From contig NZ_VZQQ01000012.1 in assembly GCF_014397785.1 (NCBI RefSeq), positions 1-64,000 of the forward strand: a stretch of DNA of 64,000 nt, in the 5' to 3' direction. A program made the position numbers and the translations under genes. Of the stretch, positions 27,512 through 36,063 are shown one piece after another; the stretch's first letter is position 1; each line of letters starts with the position of its first letter. The notes under the pieces are model-generated. The model saw only the letters and a program-made list of their open reading frames with translations. It ran no database searches and was not told where the DNA came from. Source of the DNA: Paraburkholderia podalyriae (lineage in GTDB: Bacteria; Pseudomonadota; Gammaproteobacteria; Burkholderiales; Burkholderiaceae).

Positions 27512-28486
27512 TCAAGGCGTGATCACCACCTTGCCGATCACGCGACGCTCGACCATGTCGCGCAACGCGCGGCCGGTGTCGTCGAGCGAATAGCGGGCGG
27601 ACACGTAGGGCTTGAGCTTGCCTTCGCGAATCCAGCCGGTCATCTGCTCGAAGGCGGCGTGATTGCGCTGCGGCTCACGCTTCGCGAAGTCGCCCCAGAA
27701 CACGCCGACCACGCTTGCGCCCTTGAGCAACATCAGGTTCAGCGGCAGCTTTGGGATCTCGCCGTTCGCAAAGCCGACCACCAGATAACGCCCCCTCCAG
27801 CCGATGCTGCGAAACGCCGGTTCCGCATAGATGCCGCCGACCGGATCGTAGATCACGTCCGGGCCTTTGCCATCGGTGAGCGCCTTGATGCGCTCGCGCA
27901 AATCCTCGGTGCGGTAGTTGATCGTCGCGTCCGCGCCGTGCTTCACGCAGGTCGCGAGCTTTTCATCGCTAGATGCCGCCGCGATCACGCGCGCGCCGAG
28001 CGCCTTGCCGATTTCGACCGCTGCGAGCCCGACGCCGCCGGCCGCACCGAGCACGAGCATCGTCTCGCCAGGCTGTAGCGCGCCGCGATCGACCACCGCG
28101 TGATGCGAGGTGCCGTACGCGAGCGTGAACGCGGCCGCGAGTTCGAACCCCACGTCGTCGTCGAGCGGCACGCAGGCCGCGGCGGGCGCGAGCGCCTGCT
28201 CGGCGAAACCGCCCGAGCCCGTGAACGCGGCGACGCGCGAGCCCGGCCTGAACTGCGTGACGCCTTCGCCCACCGCGCGCACGATGCCCGCGGCTTCCGA
28301 GCCCGGCGTGAACGGCAGCGGCGGCTTGAACTGGTACTTGTTCTCGATGATCAGCACGTCGGGAAAATTGACGGCCGCGGCCTTCACGTCGATCACGACG
28401 TGGCCAGGCGGCGGTTCGAGATCCGGCAGGTCGTCGACGACCAGGCTCTCGGGCGGCCCGTACTGCTTGCAGCGAATTGCGCGCAT
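27512..28486 (-). CDS. NADPH:quinone oxidoreductase (zinc-free MDR family)
   Basis: A 324-residue medium-chain reductase of the QOR type. The N-terminal GroES-like domain (MRAIRCKQYGPPESLVVDDL, AAVNFPDVLI, PFTPGSEAAGIV) lacks zinc ligands. The nucleotide-binding domain has VLGAAGGVGLAAVEIGKALG, and GKGPDVIYDPVGG is a family segment. It probably reduces quinones or enoyl compounds with NADPH. It is convergent to the ABC permease and divergent from surE. Confidence 0.92.
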   Translation of the reverse strand: MRAIRCKQYGPPESLVVDDLPDLEPPPGHVVIDVKAAAVNFPDVLIIENKYQFKPPLPFTPGSEAAGIVRAVGEGVTQFRPGSRVAAFTGSGGFAEQALAPAAACVPLDDDVGFELAAAFTLAYGTSHHAVVDRGALQPGETMLVLGAAGGVGLAAVEIGKALGARVIAAASSDEKLATCVKHGADATINYRTEDLRERIKALTDGKGPDVIYDPVGGIYAEPAFRSIGWRGRYLVVGFANGEIPKLPLNLMLLKGASVVGVFWGDFAKREPQRNHAAFEQMTGWIREGKLKPYVSARYSLDDTGRALRDMVERRVIGKVVITP

Positions 28487-28719
28487 CGTGTCTCCATATC
28501 GTTCAGGGTTCGCAACGTTTTCGAGTGTAAAGCAAAGCGCACGATCGTGCGATTTACTGCCGATTCAGCCCGCCTGCACAGCGTCGGGTTCAATACGAAG
28601 CAGCATCCCTTGCGTTCGACGCCAGCATTCGCGCGCCTGAAAAACATCGGCTCGCACGACGCTCGTGCCTGCCACCCGGACACATCCGCCATGTCGTTCG
28701 CGTGCCATCTTTCCTCGGT

Positions 28720-28725
28720 TACAAT
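28720..28725 (+). promoter_or_regulatory. Candidate -10 element (TACAAT) directly before surE
   Basis: TACAAT ends 6 nt before the surE ATG at 28732, with CGGCGC between them. The predicted transcription start would be at the ATG. No ribosome-binding site lies between. Confidence 0.5.
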
Positions 28726-28731
28726 CGGCGC

Positions 28732-29490
28732 ATGCGAATCCTACTCAGCAACGACGACGGTTATCTGGCGCCGGGCCTCGCCGCGCTTTACGAAGCGCTG
28801 AAGCCGATCGCCGACGTCACCGTGATGGCTCCCGAACAGAACTGTAGCGCCGCGTCGAATTCCCTGACGCTGTGGCGGCCGCTGTCGGTCCTGCGTTCGG
28901 CGAACGGTTTCTACTACGTGAACGGCACGCCGACCGACTCGGTGCACATCGCGCTGACCGGCATGCTCGACCATAAGCCGGATCTCGTCGTATCGGGCAT
29001 CAACAACGGCCAGAACATGGGCGACGACACACTGTATTCCGGCACCGTCGCGGCCGCCACCGAAGGCGTCATGTTCGGCGTGCCGGCCATCGCGTTTTCG
29101 CTCGTCGACAAAGACTGGGCCCATCTCGAAGACGCGGCGCGTGTCGCCGCCGAAATCGTCGCGCATTATCTCGAACGACCGTTGCCCGGGCATCCGCTGT
29201 TGAACGTCAATATTCCCAACCTGCCGTACGACGAGCTGAGCGGCTGGCAGATCACGCGTCTCGGCAAACGTCATCCATCACAGCCGGTGATCCGCCAAAC
29301 CAATCCACGCGGCGAGCCGATCTACTGGATCGGCCCCTCGGGCCAGGCGCGCGACGCGAGCGAAGGCACGGACTTCCATGCGGTGGCCAACGGCGCCGTG
29401 TCGATCACGCCGCTGCAGCTCGATCTGACCTATACGCAAATGCTGCCCGCGGCGCGCGACTGGCTGCGCGCCGGCAGCGGCACTTCATGA
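28732..29490 (+). CDS. surE: 5'/3'-nucleotidase SurE
   Basis: Metal-dependent nucleotidase/exopolyphosphatase of stationary phase. The 252-residue protein starts MRILLSNDDGYLAPGL, with the metal ligands Asp8 and Asp9, and has SGINNGQNMGDDTLYSGTVA. Family proteins start exactly at this methionine, so the ATG at 28702 in the same frame is rejected. The 3' end overlaps pcm by ATGA (29487-29490). It leads the surE-pcm-nlpD-rpoS stationary-phase cluster. Confidence 0.97.
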   Translation: MRILLSNDDGYLAPGLAALYEALKPIADVTVMAPEQNCSAASNSLTLWRPLSVLRSANGFYYVNGTPTDSVHIALTGMLDHKPDLVVSGINNGQNMGDDTLYSGTVAAATEGVMFGVPAIAFSLVDKDWAHLEDAARVAAEIVAHYLERPLPGHPLLNVNIPNLPYDELSGWQITRLGKRHPSQPVIRQTNPRGEPIYWIGPSGQARDASEGTDFHAVANGAVSITPLQLDLTYTQMLPAARDWLRAGSGTS

Positions 29491-30698
29491 CCGGCGAGCG
29501 CGCGAAGCGCTTTCCGCTGGGTCTCGAGGACCTGGTCCGCGAACCGCGCCGGCCCGAGGGACGTCCGGGTGAGATGCGCGCGGCGGCGCTCGCGGCGAGC
29601 GCGGCGTTGAATGCGCGGCAGCAGTCGGCGAAACCGACGCAGGGCGGCGCGGGCGCACGAGCGCAAGCGAGGACCTCCACTGCCGCGCAACCTGCGCCGG
29701 CGACGCGAACCCAGGTGATTCCCCAGGTGAAGACGCAAAGCGCATCGTTGAGCTCGGCCACGGCCGCGCCCAGTGCGATGCCGCCGAAGCCGCAGGCCGC
29801 GCCAGTCGCGAAGACAATGGCGAACACGTTGGCTGGTGCATTGGCGGGGCAGCCTGTCAAGCAAGCGCCGAAGTCGTCGGTCAAGCCGGGCAAAACCTCG
29901 ACGCATGCGCGAGGCCATAGCGCGCGCGGGACGCCATCACCACTTCAGTCGCAAGCGCAGCAAACCGCGAAAGGCGCGCCGAACGTCGCACTGGCCGGCG
30001 CGATGAGTGGCGCATTCGCTGGCGCAAGCAGCGGCGCGATGAACAACGCGCCGGCGCTGACTTCGGAACGGGTTCGCGAACGCATGGTCGAACGCCTTCG
30101 AGCCAATGGGGTGAGCGATCAGCGTGTGCTGAACGCGATGGCGGCGGTGCCGCGCCACATGTTCGTCGATCCGGGTCTCGCGGTCCAGGCGTACGAAGAT
30201 GCCGCGCTGCCGATCGGTCATCACCAGACCATCTCGAAGCCGTCGGTGGTCGCGCGAATGATCGAGCTCGCGGCCGCCGGGCGCGCGCTGAACACCGTGC
30301 TCGAAATCGGCACCGGTTGCGGCTATCAGGCGGCGGTGCTGAGCCAGGTCGCGCGTGAGGTTTATTCGATCGAACGTATCAAGCCGCTGTCCGAGCGCGC
30401 TAAGACGAATCTGCGTCCGCTGCGCATTCCGAATATCCGGCTGCATTACGGCGACGGGCGGCTCGGTTTGCCGTCGGCGGCGCCGTTCGACGCAATCGTG
30501 ATCGCGGCTGCCGGACTCGACGTGCCGCAGGCGTTGCTCGAGCAGCTTGCGATCGGCGGACGTCTGGTTGCGCCGGTCGGCTCACAGGAAGGACAGAGCC
30601 AGGTGCTGACGCTGGTCGAGCGCCTCGGGCCCGCGCAATGGCGCGAGTCGCGGCTTGATCGCGTTTTCTTTGTACCCTTAAAATCCGGAGTGATTTGA
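29487..30698 (+). CDS. pcm: Protein-L-isoaspartate O-methyltransferase with long disordered N-terminal extension
   Basis: Repairs isoaspartyl residues in aged proteins using S-adenosylmethionine. The catalytic domain occupies residues about 190-403: TSERVRERMVERLRANGVSD, AVPRHMFVDPGLAVQAYEDA, PIGHHQTISKP and the SAM motif VLEIGTGCGYQAAVLS. Typical family members are 210-230 residues; here about 190 residues rich in Ala, Gln, Pro, Thr and Ser precede the enzyme. The frame is continuous and overlaps surE by 4 bp, so translation begins at 29487 unless an internal start is used. Burkholderia relatives have shorter forms of this extension as far as I recall. Confidence 0.94.
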   Translation: MTGERAKRFPLGLEDLVREPRRPEGRPGEMRAAALAASAALNARQQSAKPTQGGAGARAQARTSTAAQPAPATRTQVIPQVKTQSASLSSATAAPSAMPPKPQAAPVAKTMANTLAGALAGQPVKQAPKSSVKPGKTSTHARGHSARGTPSPLQSQAQQTAKGAPNVALAGAMSGAFAGASSGAMNNAPALTSERVRERMVERLRANGVSDQRVLNAMAAVPRHMFVDPGLAVQAYEDAALPIGHHQTISKPSVVARMIELAAAGRALNTVLEIGTGCGYQAAVLSQVAREVYSIERIKPLSERAKTNLRPLRIPNIRLHYGDGRLGLPSAAPFDAIVIAAAGLDVPQALLEQLAIGGRLVAPVGSQEGQSQVLTLVERLGPAQWRESRLDRVFFVPLKSGVI

Positions 30699-30703
30699 CA
30701 CCG

Positions 30704-31639
30704 ATGAGTATGTTGCGCGCGATGCAGAGAACCACCCCGAATACCCCCATGACCGTAACCCAGCGCAGCGTGTGCGTGCTCGCCTTGTCCCTGTTGATGA
30801 CGGCCTGCGCATCCCGGCTCGACCAGGCGCCCGTCGTCGACCGCTCCGGCGCCGGCACGCTCGCCACGGCGCAGGGCGGGGCGCAACCGGCCGTGCCGCT
30901 CGGGCCGCCGCCGCCCGGCTACTATCGCGTGAAGCCGGGCGATACGCTGTACCGCATTGCGCTCGAAAACGGCCAGAATTACCGCGACATCTCGACGTGG
31001 AACAACCTGACCAACCCGAATCAGATCGAAGTCGACCAGTTGCTGCGCGTCGTGCCGCCGGGCGCGAATACCGCGGCCATGACGCCGGGCGTGTCGACCG
31101 CGCCGATCGGCAGCACCGGCGCGGTGCAAAGCGCACCGCTGAACAACAACGCGCCGGCCGCGGTCGGCGCTGCGATGCCGCCGCTGTACGGCGGCGCGAC
31201 GAACGGTACGCTCGCTGCGCCTCCAGCCAATCCCTCTGCGGCGAGCGCCGACACCGGCAGCGCCGCCACGGGCAACGTAGCATTTGCATGGCCGGCGCGT
31301 GGTCCGCTGCTCAACACGTTTAACGACTCGACCAACAAGGGCGTCAATATCGGCGGCTCGGTGGGCGAGCCGGTCAAAGCTTCAGCGGATGGTCGCGTCG
31401 TCTATGCCGGAAATGGGCTGCGTGGCTACGGCAATCTCATTATCATCAAGCATGATGCAACTTATCTCACCGCGTATGCACACAACCGCGCTTTGATGGT
31501 AAAAGAGGGGGACGCGGTAACGAAGGGGCAGAAGATCGCTGAGATGGGCAATAGCGATTCCGACCGCGTGATGTTGCATTTCGAAGTTCGCCGACAGGGT
31601 AAACCAGTCGACCCACTGAAGTATTTGCCGCCGCAATAA
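30704..31639 (+). CDS. nlpD: Lipoprotein NlpD (LysM plus degenerate LytM/M23 domain)
   Basis: Outer-membrane lipoprotein that activates cell-wall amidases during division. A lipobox-like LLMTAC ends the signal peptide. A LysM domain follows (YYRVKPGDTLYRIALENG), then an Ala/Pro/Asn linker and a C-terminal M23 domain. Zinc ligands are lost: the usual HxG.D site reads NKGVNIGGSVG and the HxH site reads VMLHFEVR, so it should be an activator and not a hydrolase, as in E. coli. The start is uncertain: ATG 30704 (311 residues) is used; TTG 30695 and ATG 30749 are alternatives, the last giving a more compact signal peptide. Confidence 0.92.
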   Translation: MSMLRAMQRTTPNTPMTVTQRSVCVLALSLLMTACASRLDQAPVVDRSGAGTLATAQGGAQPAVPLGPPPPGYYRVKPGDTLYRIALENGQNYRDISTWNNLTNPNQIEVDQLLRVVPPGANTAAMTPGVSTAPIGSTGAVQSAPLNNNAPAAVGAAMPPLYGGATNGTLAAPPANPSAASADTGSAATGNVAFAWPARGPLLNTFNDSTNKGVNIGGSVGEPVKASADGRVVYAGNGLRGYGNLIIIKHDATYLTAYAHNRALMVKEGDAVTKGQKIAEMGNSDSDRVMLHFEVRRQGKPVDPLKYLPPQ

Positions 31640-31650
31640 GCGATACGACC

Positions 31651-32739
31651 ATGCCGAAATCGAAGCGCCGCCCGCCGCAAGCCGAGTCTGAGACGATCAG
31701 CGAAGCCACGTCCGCTGCAGTGGACGAAAGCGGCGCTTCGGAAGTGGAAGAAGAGACCGTCGAGGAGCGCGATCTCGACGAACGCCAGAGCGGTCTCGAC
31801 GACAGCGAGAGCGCTGACGCGCGCGAAACCACCGGCGAGGCGCCGCCCGACGCCGACGATTTCCGCGCACTACTGCAGGCCGAACTCACGGCCGACACGA
31901 TCCAGCATTATCTGAATCGCATCAGCGTAAAGCCGCTGCTCACCGTCGAGGAAGAGCAGAAATATTCGCGCCTTGCCAAGGCCGGCGAGTTCGAAGCGCG
32001 GCAGGTGATGATCGAACGTAATCTGCGGCTGGTCGTCAGCATTGCCAAGGGTTATCTGAATCGCGGCGTGCCGCTGCTCGATCTGATCGAAGAGGGCAAT
32101 CTCGGCCTGATGCACGCAATCGAAAAATTCGATCCGACGCGCGGCTTCCGTTTTTCGACTTACGCGACGTGGTGGATCCGCCAGAGCATCGAGCGCGCGA
32201 TCATGAACCAGGCGCGCACCGTGCGATTACCCGTGCATGTGATTCGTGAGCTCAACCAGGTGTTGCGCGCGAAGCGTCATCTGGAAAAGAACTCGATGAA
32301 TTCCGGCGAGGCGGCCGAGCGCCGGGACGCGAGCATCGACGACATCGCCTACCTGACCGGCAAGACCACCGACGAAGTCACCGACATCCTCGCGCTGAAC
32401 GAGCACACCGCGTCGCTTGACGCGCCGCTCGACCTCGATCCGGCCAGCAGTCTGCTCGATCTGCTGTCGGACGACCAGAGCCAGTCGCCAGACGCCGAGG
32501 TGCAGCATCGCGAGCTTGAAACGCTGACGCGCGCCTGGCTCGCGCGCTTGTCGGACAAGCACCGCCATGTGATCGAGCGGCGCTTCGGTCTGAACCACAT
32601 CGAGCCCGCCACGCTCGAGGAGCTGGCCGACGAAATGGGCCTCACGCGCGAGCGTGTGCGCCAGATCCAACAGGAAGCGCTGGTGCGACTCAAGCGCTTC
32701 TTCGCCTCAAACGGTGTCCGCAAAGACGCCGTTCTCTGA
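31651..32739 (+). CDS. rpoS: RNA polymerase sigma factor RpoS
   Basis: Stationary-phase/general stress sigma factor of 362 residues. After an acidic N-terminal tail of about 70 residues come region 1.2/2 (DTIQHYLNRISVKPLLTVEE, LLDLIEEGNLGLMHAIEKFD and FRFSTYATWWIRQSIERAIM), region 3 and region 4.2 with LTRERVRQIQQEALVRLKRF. The nlpD-rpoS order is conserved in gamma- and betaproteobacteria, where the main rpoS promoter sits inside nlpD. The stop is 3 bp before the next gene. Confidence 0.97.
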   Translation: MPKSKRRPPQAESETISEATSAAVDESGASEVEEETVEERDLDERQSGLDDSESADARETTGEAPPDADDFRALLQAELTADTIQHYLNRISVKPLLTVEEEQKYSRLAKAGEFEARQVMIERNLRLVVSIAKGYLNRGVPLLDLIEEGNLGLMHAIEKFDPTRGFRFSTYATWWIRQSIERAIMNQARTVRLPVHVIRELNQVLRAKRHLEKNSMNSGEAAERRDASIDDIAYLTGKTTDEVTDILALNEHTASLDAPLDLDPASSLLDLLSDDQSQSPDAEVQHRELETLTRAWLARLSDKHRHVIERRFGLNHIEPATLEELADEMGLTRERVRQIQQEALVRLKRFFASNGVRKDAVL

Positions 32740-32742
32740 CTG

Positions 32743-33519
32743 ATGACACCGATTCTTGTTTTCGACATCGAGACGATTCCCGATGTCGCCGGCATCCGCC
32801 GTCTTGAAGATTTGCCCGCGTCGATGAGCGACGCCGACGTCGCCGAGCACGCGTTCGCCGCGCGCCGCGAAAAAACCGGCAGCGATTTTCTGCCGCATCA
32901 CCTGCAACGGGTCGCGGCGATTTCCTGCGTGTTCCGCGACAACAACGGTTTTCGCGTGCGCTCGCTCGGCACGCCCGAGGACGGCGAGGCGACGCTCGTG
33001 CAGTCGTTTTATCGCGTGATCGAGAAGTACACGCCGCAACTCGTGTCCTGGAACGGCGGTGGTTTCGATCTGCCGGTGCTCAACTATCGCGCACTCGTCA
33101 ACGGCATCCCGGCCTATCGGTTCTGGGATCTCGGCGAGGACGATCGCGAGTTCAAGTGGAACAACTACATCAGCCGCTACCACGCGCGCCACACCGACCT
33201 GATGGACGTGCTCGCGATGTACCAGGCGCGCGCCAATGCGCCGCTCGACGCGCTCGCGAAGATGTGCGGCTTTCCGGGCAAGATGGGCATGGACGGCAGC
33301 CAGGTCTGGCAGGCGTTCCAGCAAGGGCGCATCGAGGAAATCCGCAATTACTGCGAGACCGATGTGGTCAACACATACCTGCTGTATTGCCGCTTCCAGT
33401 TGATGCGCGGCGGCTTTTCGCCGTCGGAATATGCCGACGAGATCAACCTCGTGAAGAACGCGCTCGCTCTGGAAGCGGCGCCGCAGTGGGCCGAGTATCT
33501 GGCGGCGTTCGAGCAGTAA
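32743..33519 (+). CDS. Predicted 3'-5' exonuclease (DnaQ-like, polymerase-B exonuclease type)
   Basis: A 258-residue DEDDy-type exonuclease. The ExoI motif is VFDIETIP (Asp8, Glu10), ExoII is VSWNGGGFDLPVLNYR and ExoIII is NYCETDVVNTYLLY. This is the stand-alone family related to the proofreading domain of family B polymerases. The start overlaps the rpoS transcript, only 3 bp after the rpoS stop, so it probably shares stress control. The substrate (DNA or RNA end) is not known. Confidence 0.87.
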   Translation: MTPILVFDIETIPDVAGIRRLEDLPASMSDADVAEHAFAARREKTGSDFLPHHLQRVAAISCVFRDNNGFRVRSLGTPEDGEATLVQSFYRVIEKYTPQLVSWNGGGFDLPVLNYRALVNGIPAYRFWDLGEDDREFKWNNYISRYHARHTDLMDVLAMYQARANAPLDALAKMCGFPGKMGMDGSQVWQAFQQGRIEEIRNYCETDVVNTYLLYCRFQLMRGGFSPSEYADEINLVKNALALEAAPQWAEYLAAFEQ

Positions 33520-33640
33520 GCTCGCGCGAGCAAGGCTTGCGCGTGCTCGCCGCACGCCCGACCCGCACCGCGCCGCAGGCAAGCCCGACGCTTCGTCTAC
33601 AATCTCGCCTTTCCCCCACAGTTTGTCAGGAAGTCCGCAG

Positions 33641-35071
33641 GTGTCCCGAACTGCCCCCCAACGTCGCTCGCCGCGGCGCTCATCGAAGCATGCCAGGGCG
33701 CAGGCCCCGGCGCCGGCGCCCGTCATTACCGGCAACGAACCGGTTATCGAAATCGTGTCGCTCGACATGGAAGCGCGCGGCGTGGGCCGCACCACCAGCG
33801 AAGACGGCACGCCAGGCAAGGTCGTGTTCGTCGAAGGCGCACTGCCGGGTGAACTGGTCAGCTACTCGACGTATCGCAGCAAACCCAAATTCGAGCAGGC
33901 CGAAGTGGTCCAGGTGTTCCGCGAGAGCGTGATCCGCACGACGCCGAAATGCGCGTACTTCAACGTCTGCGGCGGCTGCTCGATGCAGCATCTCGACATG
34001 CGCGCGCAGGTGGCGGTCAAGCAGCGCGTGCTCGAGGACAACCTGCAGCATCTTGCGAAGCTTCGCCCCGAAACGGTGTTCCGGCCGATTCACGGGCCGT
34101 CCTGGGGTTATCGGTATCGCGCGCGGCTCGCGGTGCGCTTTCTGCCGGAGCGCGGCGGCATGCGCATCGGCTTTCACGAGAAGAAGAGCAGCTATATCGC
34201 CGACATGAAGACCTGCGAGGTGCTCCCGCCGCATGTGTCGGCGATGCTGATGCCGCTGCGCTTCATGGTCCGCAAGCTGTCGATCTACGAGCGCATGCCG
34301 CAGCTCGAACTCGCGGTCGGCTCGTCGGTCACGGCGCTCGTCGTGCGCAACCTCGAACCGCTGACGGCTGAGGACGAGCAGGTACTGCGCGAGTTCGCCG
34401 ACGAGCACAACGTGCAGTTCTGGATCCAGCCGGGCGGACACGACACGGTCACGCCGCTTTATCCGCTTGACGTGCAGCTCGACTACACGCTGCCCGAGTA
34501 CGGCATCCGCATGCCGTTCAAGCCCACTGATTTCACCCAGGTCAATCACGCGATCAACCGTGTGCTAGTGAGTCGCGCGTTGCGCCTGCTCGCGCCGGCG
34601 CGCACGGACCGCGTGCTCGACCTGTTCTGCGGGATCGGCAACTTCACGCTGCCGCTCGCGCGCATCTCGCGGGAAGTGGTCGGCATCGAGGGCAGCGAAG
34701 AGCTGACCCAGCGCGCGCTCGCCAATGCGGAGCTGAATGGCGTCGCGGGGCATGCGTCGTTCGCGTGCCGCAACCTGTTCGAAGTCACCGCCGACGACCT
34801 GCGCGCGCTCGGCCACTTCGACAGGTTCCTGATCGATCCGCCGCGCGAAGGCGCGCTCGCGATCGCGAAGGCCCTCGCGGAAATTGCGCAAAGCGGCAAC
34901 GGGCCTCTGCCGAAGCGCATCGTGTACGTGTCGTGCGCGCCGGGCACGCTCGCGCGCGATGCCGGGCTGCTCGTGCACGAGGCCGGCTATCGGCTGGTGG
35001 GCGCGGGCGTCGTCAACATGTTCCCGCACACGTCGCACGTGGAATCGATTGCGCTGTTCGAGCGAGATTGA
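33641..35071 (+). CDS. rlmD: 23S rRNA (uracil(1939)-C(5))-methyltransferase RlmD
   Basis: RumA-type rRNA methyltransferase of 476 residues. It has an N-terminal TRAM domain (VIEIVSLDMEARGVGRTTSE), the iron-sulfur cysteines Cys104, Cys110 and Cys113 (CAYFNVCGGC) plus MKTCEV, the SAM motif VLDLFCGIGNFTLPLA, and the catalytic cysteine in IVYVSCAPGTLARD. I start it at GTG 33641, which has AGGAAG 7 bp upstream; a TTG at 33623 is possible but lacks a ribosome site. A TACAAT box lies 38 bp before the start. Confidence 0.95.
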   Translation: MSRTAPQRRSPRRSSKHARAQAPAPAPVITGNEPVIEIVSLDMEARGVGRTTSEDGTPGKVVFVEGALPGELVSYSTYRSKPKFEQAEVVQVFRESVIRTTPKCAYFNVCGGCSMQHLDMRAQVAVKQRVLEDNLQHLAKLRPETVFRPIHGPSWGYRYRARLAVRFLPERGGMRIGFHEKKSSYIADMKTCEVLPPHVSAMLMPLRFMVRKLSIYERMPQLELAVGSSVTALVVRNLEPLTAEDEQVLREFADEHNVQFWIQPGGHDTVTPLYPLDVQLDYTLPEYGIRMPFKPTDFTQVNHAINRVLVSRALRLLAPARTDRVLDLFCGIGNFTLPLARISREVVGIEGSEELTQRALANAELNGVAGHASFACRNLFEVTADDLRALGHFDRFLIDPPREGALAIAKALAEIAQSGNGPLPKRIVYVSCAPGTLARDAGLLVHEAGYRLVGAGVVNMFPHTSHVESIALFERD

Positions 35072-35091
35072 GTCTCGCGGCGCGCATAAAA

Positions 35092-35128
35092 GAAAACGCC
35101 ACGACCGAGGTCGTGGCGTTTTCTTTTT
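35092..35128. terminator. Bidirectional intrinsic terminator between rlmD and bamD
   Basis: GAAAACGCCACGACC (35092-35106) pairs perfectly with GGTCGTGGCGTTTTC (35109-35123) around a 2-nt gap, followed by a T-run. It serves the convergent genes rlmD and bamD. Confidence 0.92.
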
Positions 35129-35164
35129 CAGACGACGCTCAGCGTGCCGTCGGCGCGTGGGGCG

Positions 35165-36025
35165 TCAGAACTGCCACCACGACTTCGCGGCGCCGGGCCG
35201 TGCGTGGCCGGTCACGTACGGGCTGTCGGGGAAGGTGCCGGCCAGCACGCGACGCGTGTCGTCGGCGAGTTGCTGGTTGTTCAGCTTCTCGTACGACAGG
35301 ATCATGATGTGCAGCGCGTCTTCGATGGCCGGCGCGTTCTTGTACTCGCGCAATGCGAGCTGCGCACGGTTGATGGCGGCGACATAGGCGCCGCGGCGAT
35401 AGTAGTAGTCCGCGGCGTGGACTTCGTGCGATGCGAGCGCATTCACGATGTAGCGCATGCGCTGCGCGGCGTCCGCCGCGTACTTGCTGTTCGGGAATCG
35501 GTCCACCACGACCTTGAACGCGTCATACGACTCGCGCAGCGACTTCGGGTCGCGCTCGCTCATGTCCTGGCCCGAGAAGCGGCCGAACAGACCGAGATCG
35601 TCGTTGAAGTGGATCATGCCTTTCAGGTAGTACGCGTAGGCGATGTCCGGATGATCCGGGTGCAGCTGGATGAAGCGGTCGATGGCCTGGTCGGCGGCGG
35701 CGTTTTCGTTGTCCTTCCAGTTGCAGTACGCGACGTTGATCTGCGCCTGCTGCGCGAAGTGGCCGAACGGGTCGCGGCCCTCGAGCATCTCGAAATACTT
35801 CGCGCACTTACCGAAGTCACCACCGGTCAGGGCGTCGTTCGCCTCCGTATATAATTTGTTGTTGGTCCACGTTGCCGTTTCGTCGGTCTTTTCCGGCAGG
35901 CCATGGCAAGCCGCGATAGCGACGACGGCCGCGGCGCACGCAACGTATCCGGCCACTTTCCGGGCCGCCTTCTTGATGGCCGCCAAATTGATCGCCGCTT
36001 CAGTGATGGTGTTCAAGGCTCGCAT
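35165..36025 (-). CDS. bamD: Outer-membrane assembly lipoprotein BamD
   Basis: Essential lipoprotein of the BAM complex that folds beta-barrel proteins into the outer membrane. The 286-residue protein has a lipobox AIAAC (Cys40) and five TPR-like repeats (LYTEANDALTGGDFGKCAKY, DIAYAYYLKGMIHFNDDLG, YRRGAYVAAINRAQLALRE and others). The n-region of the signal peptide is long (about 26 residues) when started at 36025. A longer in-frame reading overlaps rluD and is less likely. The gene diverges from rluD with only 38 bp between start codons. Confidence 0.95.
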   Translation of the reverse strand: MRALNTITEAAINLAAIKKAARKVAGYVACAAAVVAIAACHGLPEKTDETATWTNNKLYTEANDALTGGDFGKCAKYFEMLEGRDPFGHFAQQAQINVAYCNWKDNENAAADQAIDRFIQLHPDHPDIAYAYYLKGMIHFNDDLGLFGRFSGQDMSERDPKSLRESYDAFKVVVDRFPNSKYAADAAQRMRYIVNALASHEVHAADYYYRRGAYVAAINRAQLALREYKNAPAIEDALHIMILSYEKLNNQQLADDTRRVLAGTFPDSPYVTGHARPGAAKSWWQF

Positions 36026-36063
36026 TTTCCAGTCTAGCTTTACGTCCAGGTGACCCAGATTCA

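Noticed and set aside
26606..28078. A 490-codon plus-strand frame overlapping the permease and the quinone reductase
   Set aside because: It is out of frame with the permease and antisense to the reductase; both real genes have clear motifs.
33680..34549. Minus-strand frame inside rlmD
   Set aside because: No domain and no start signal; rlmD is certain on the other strand.
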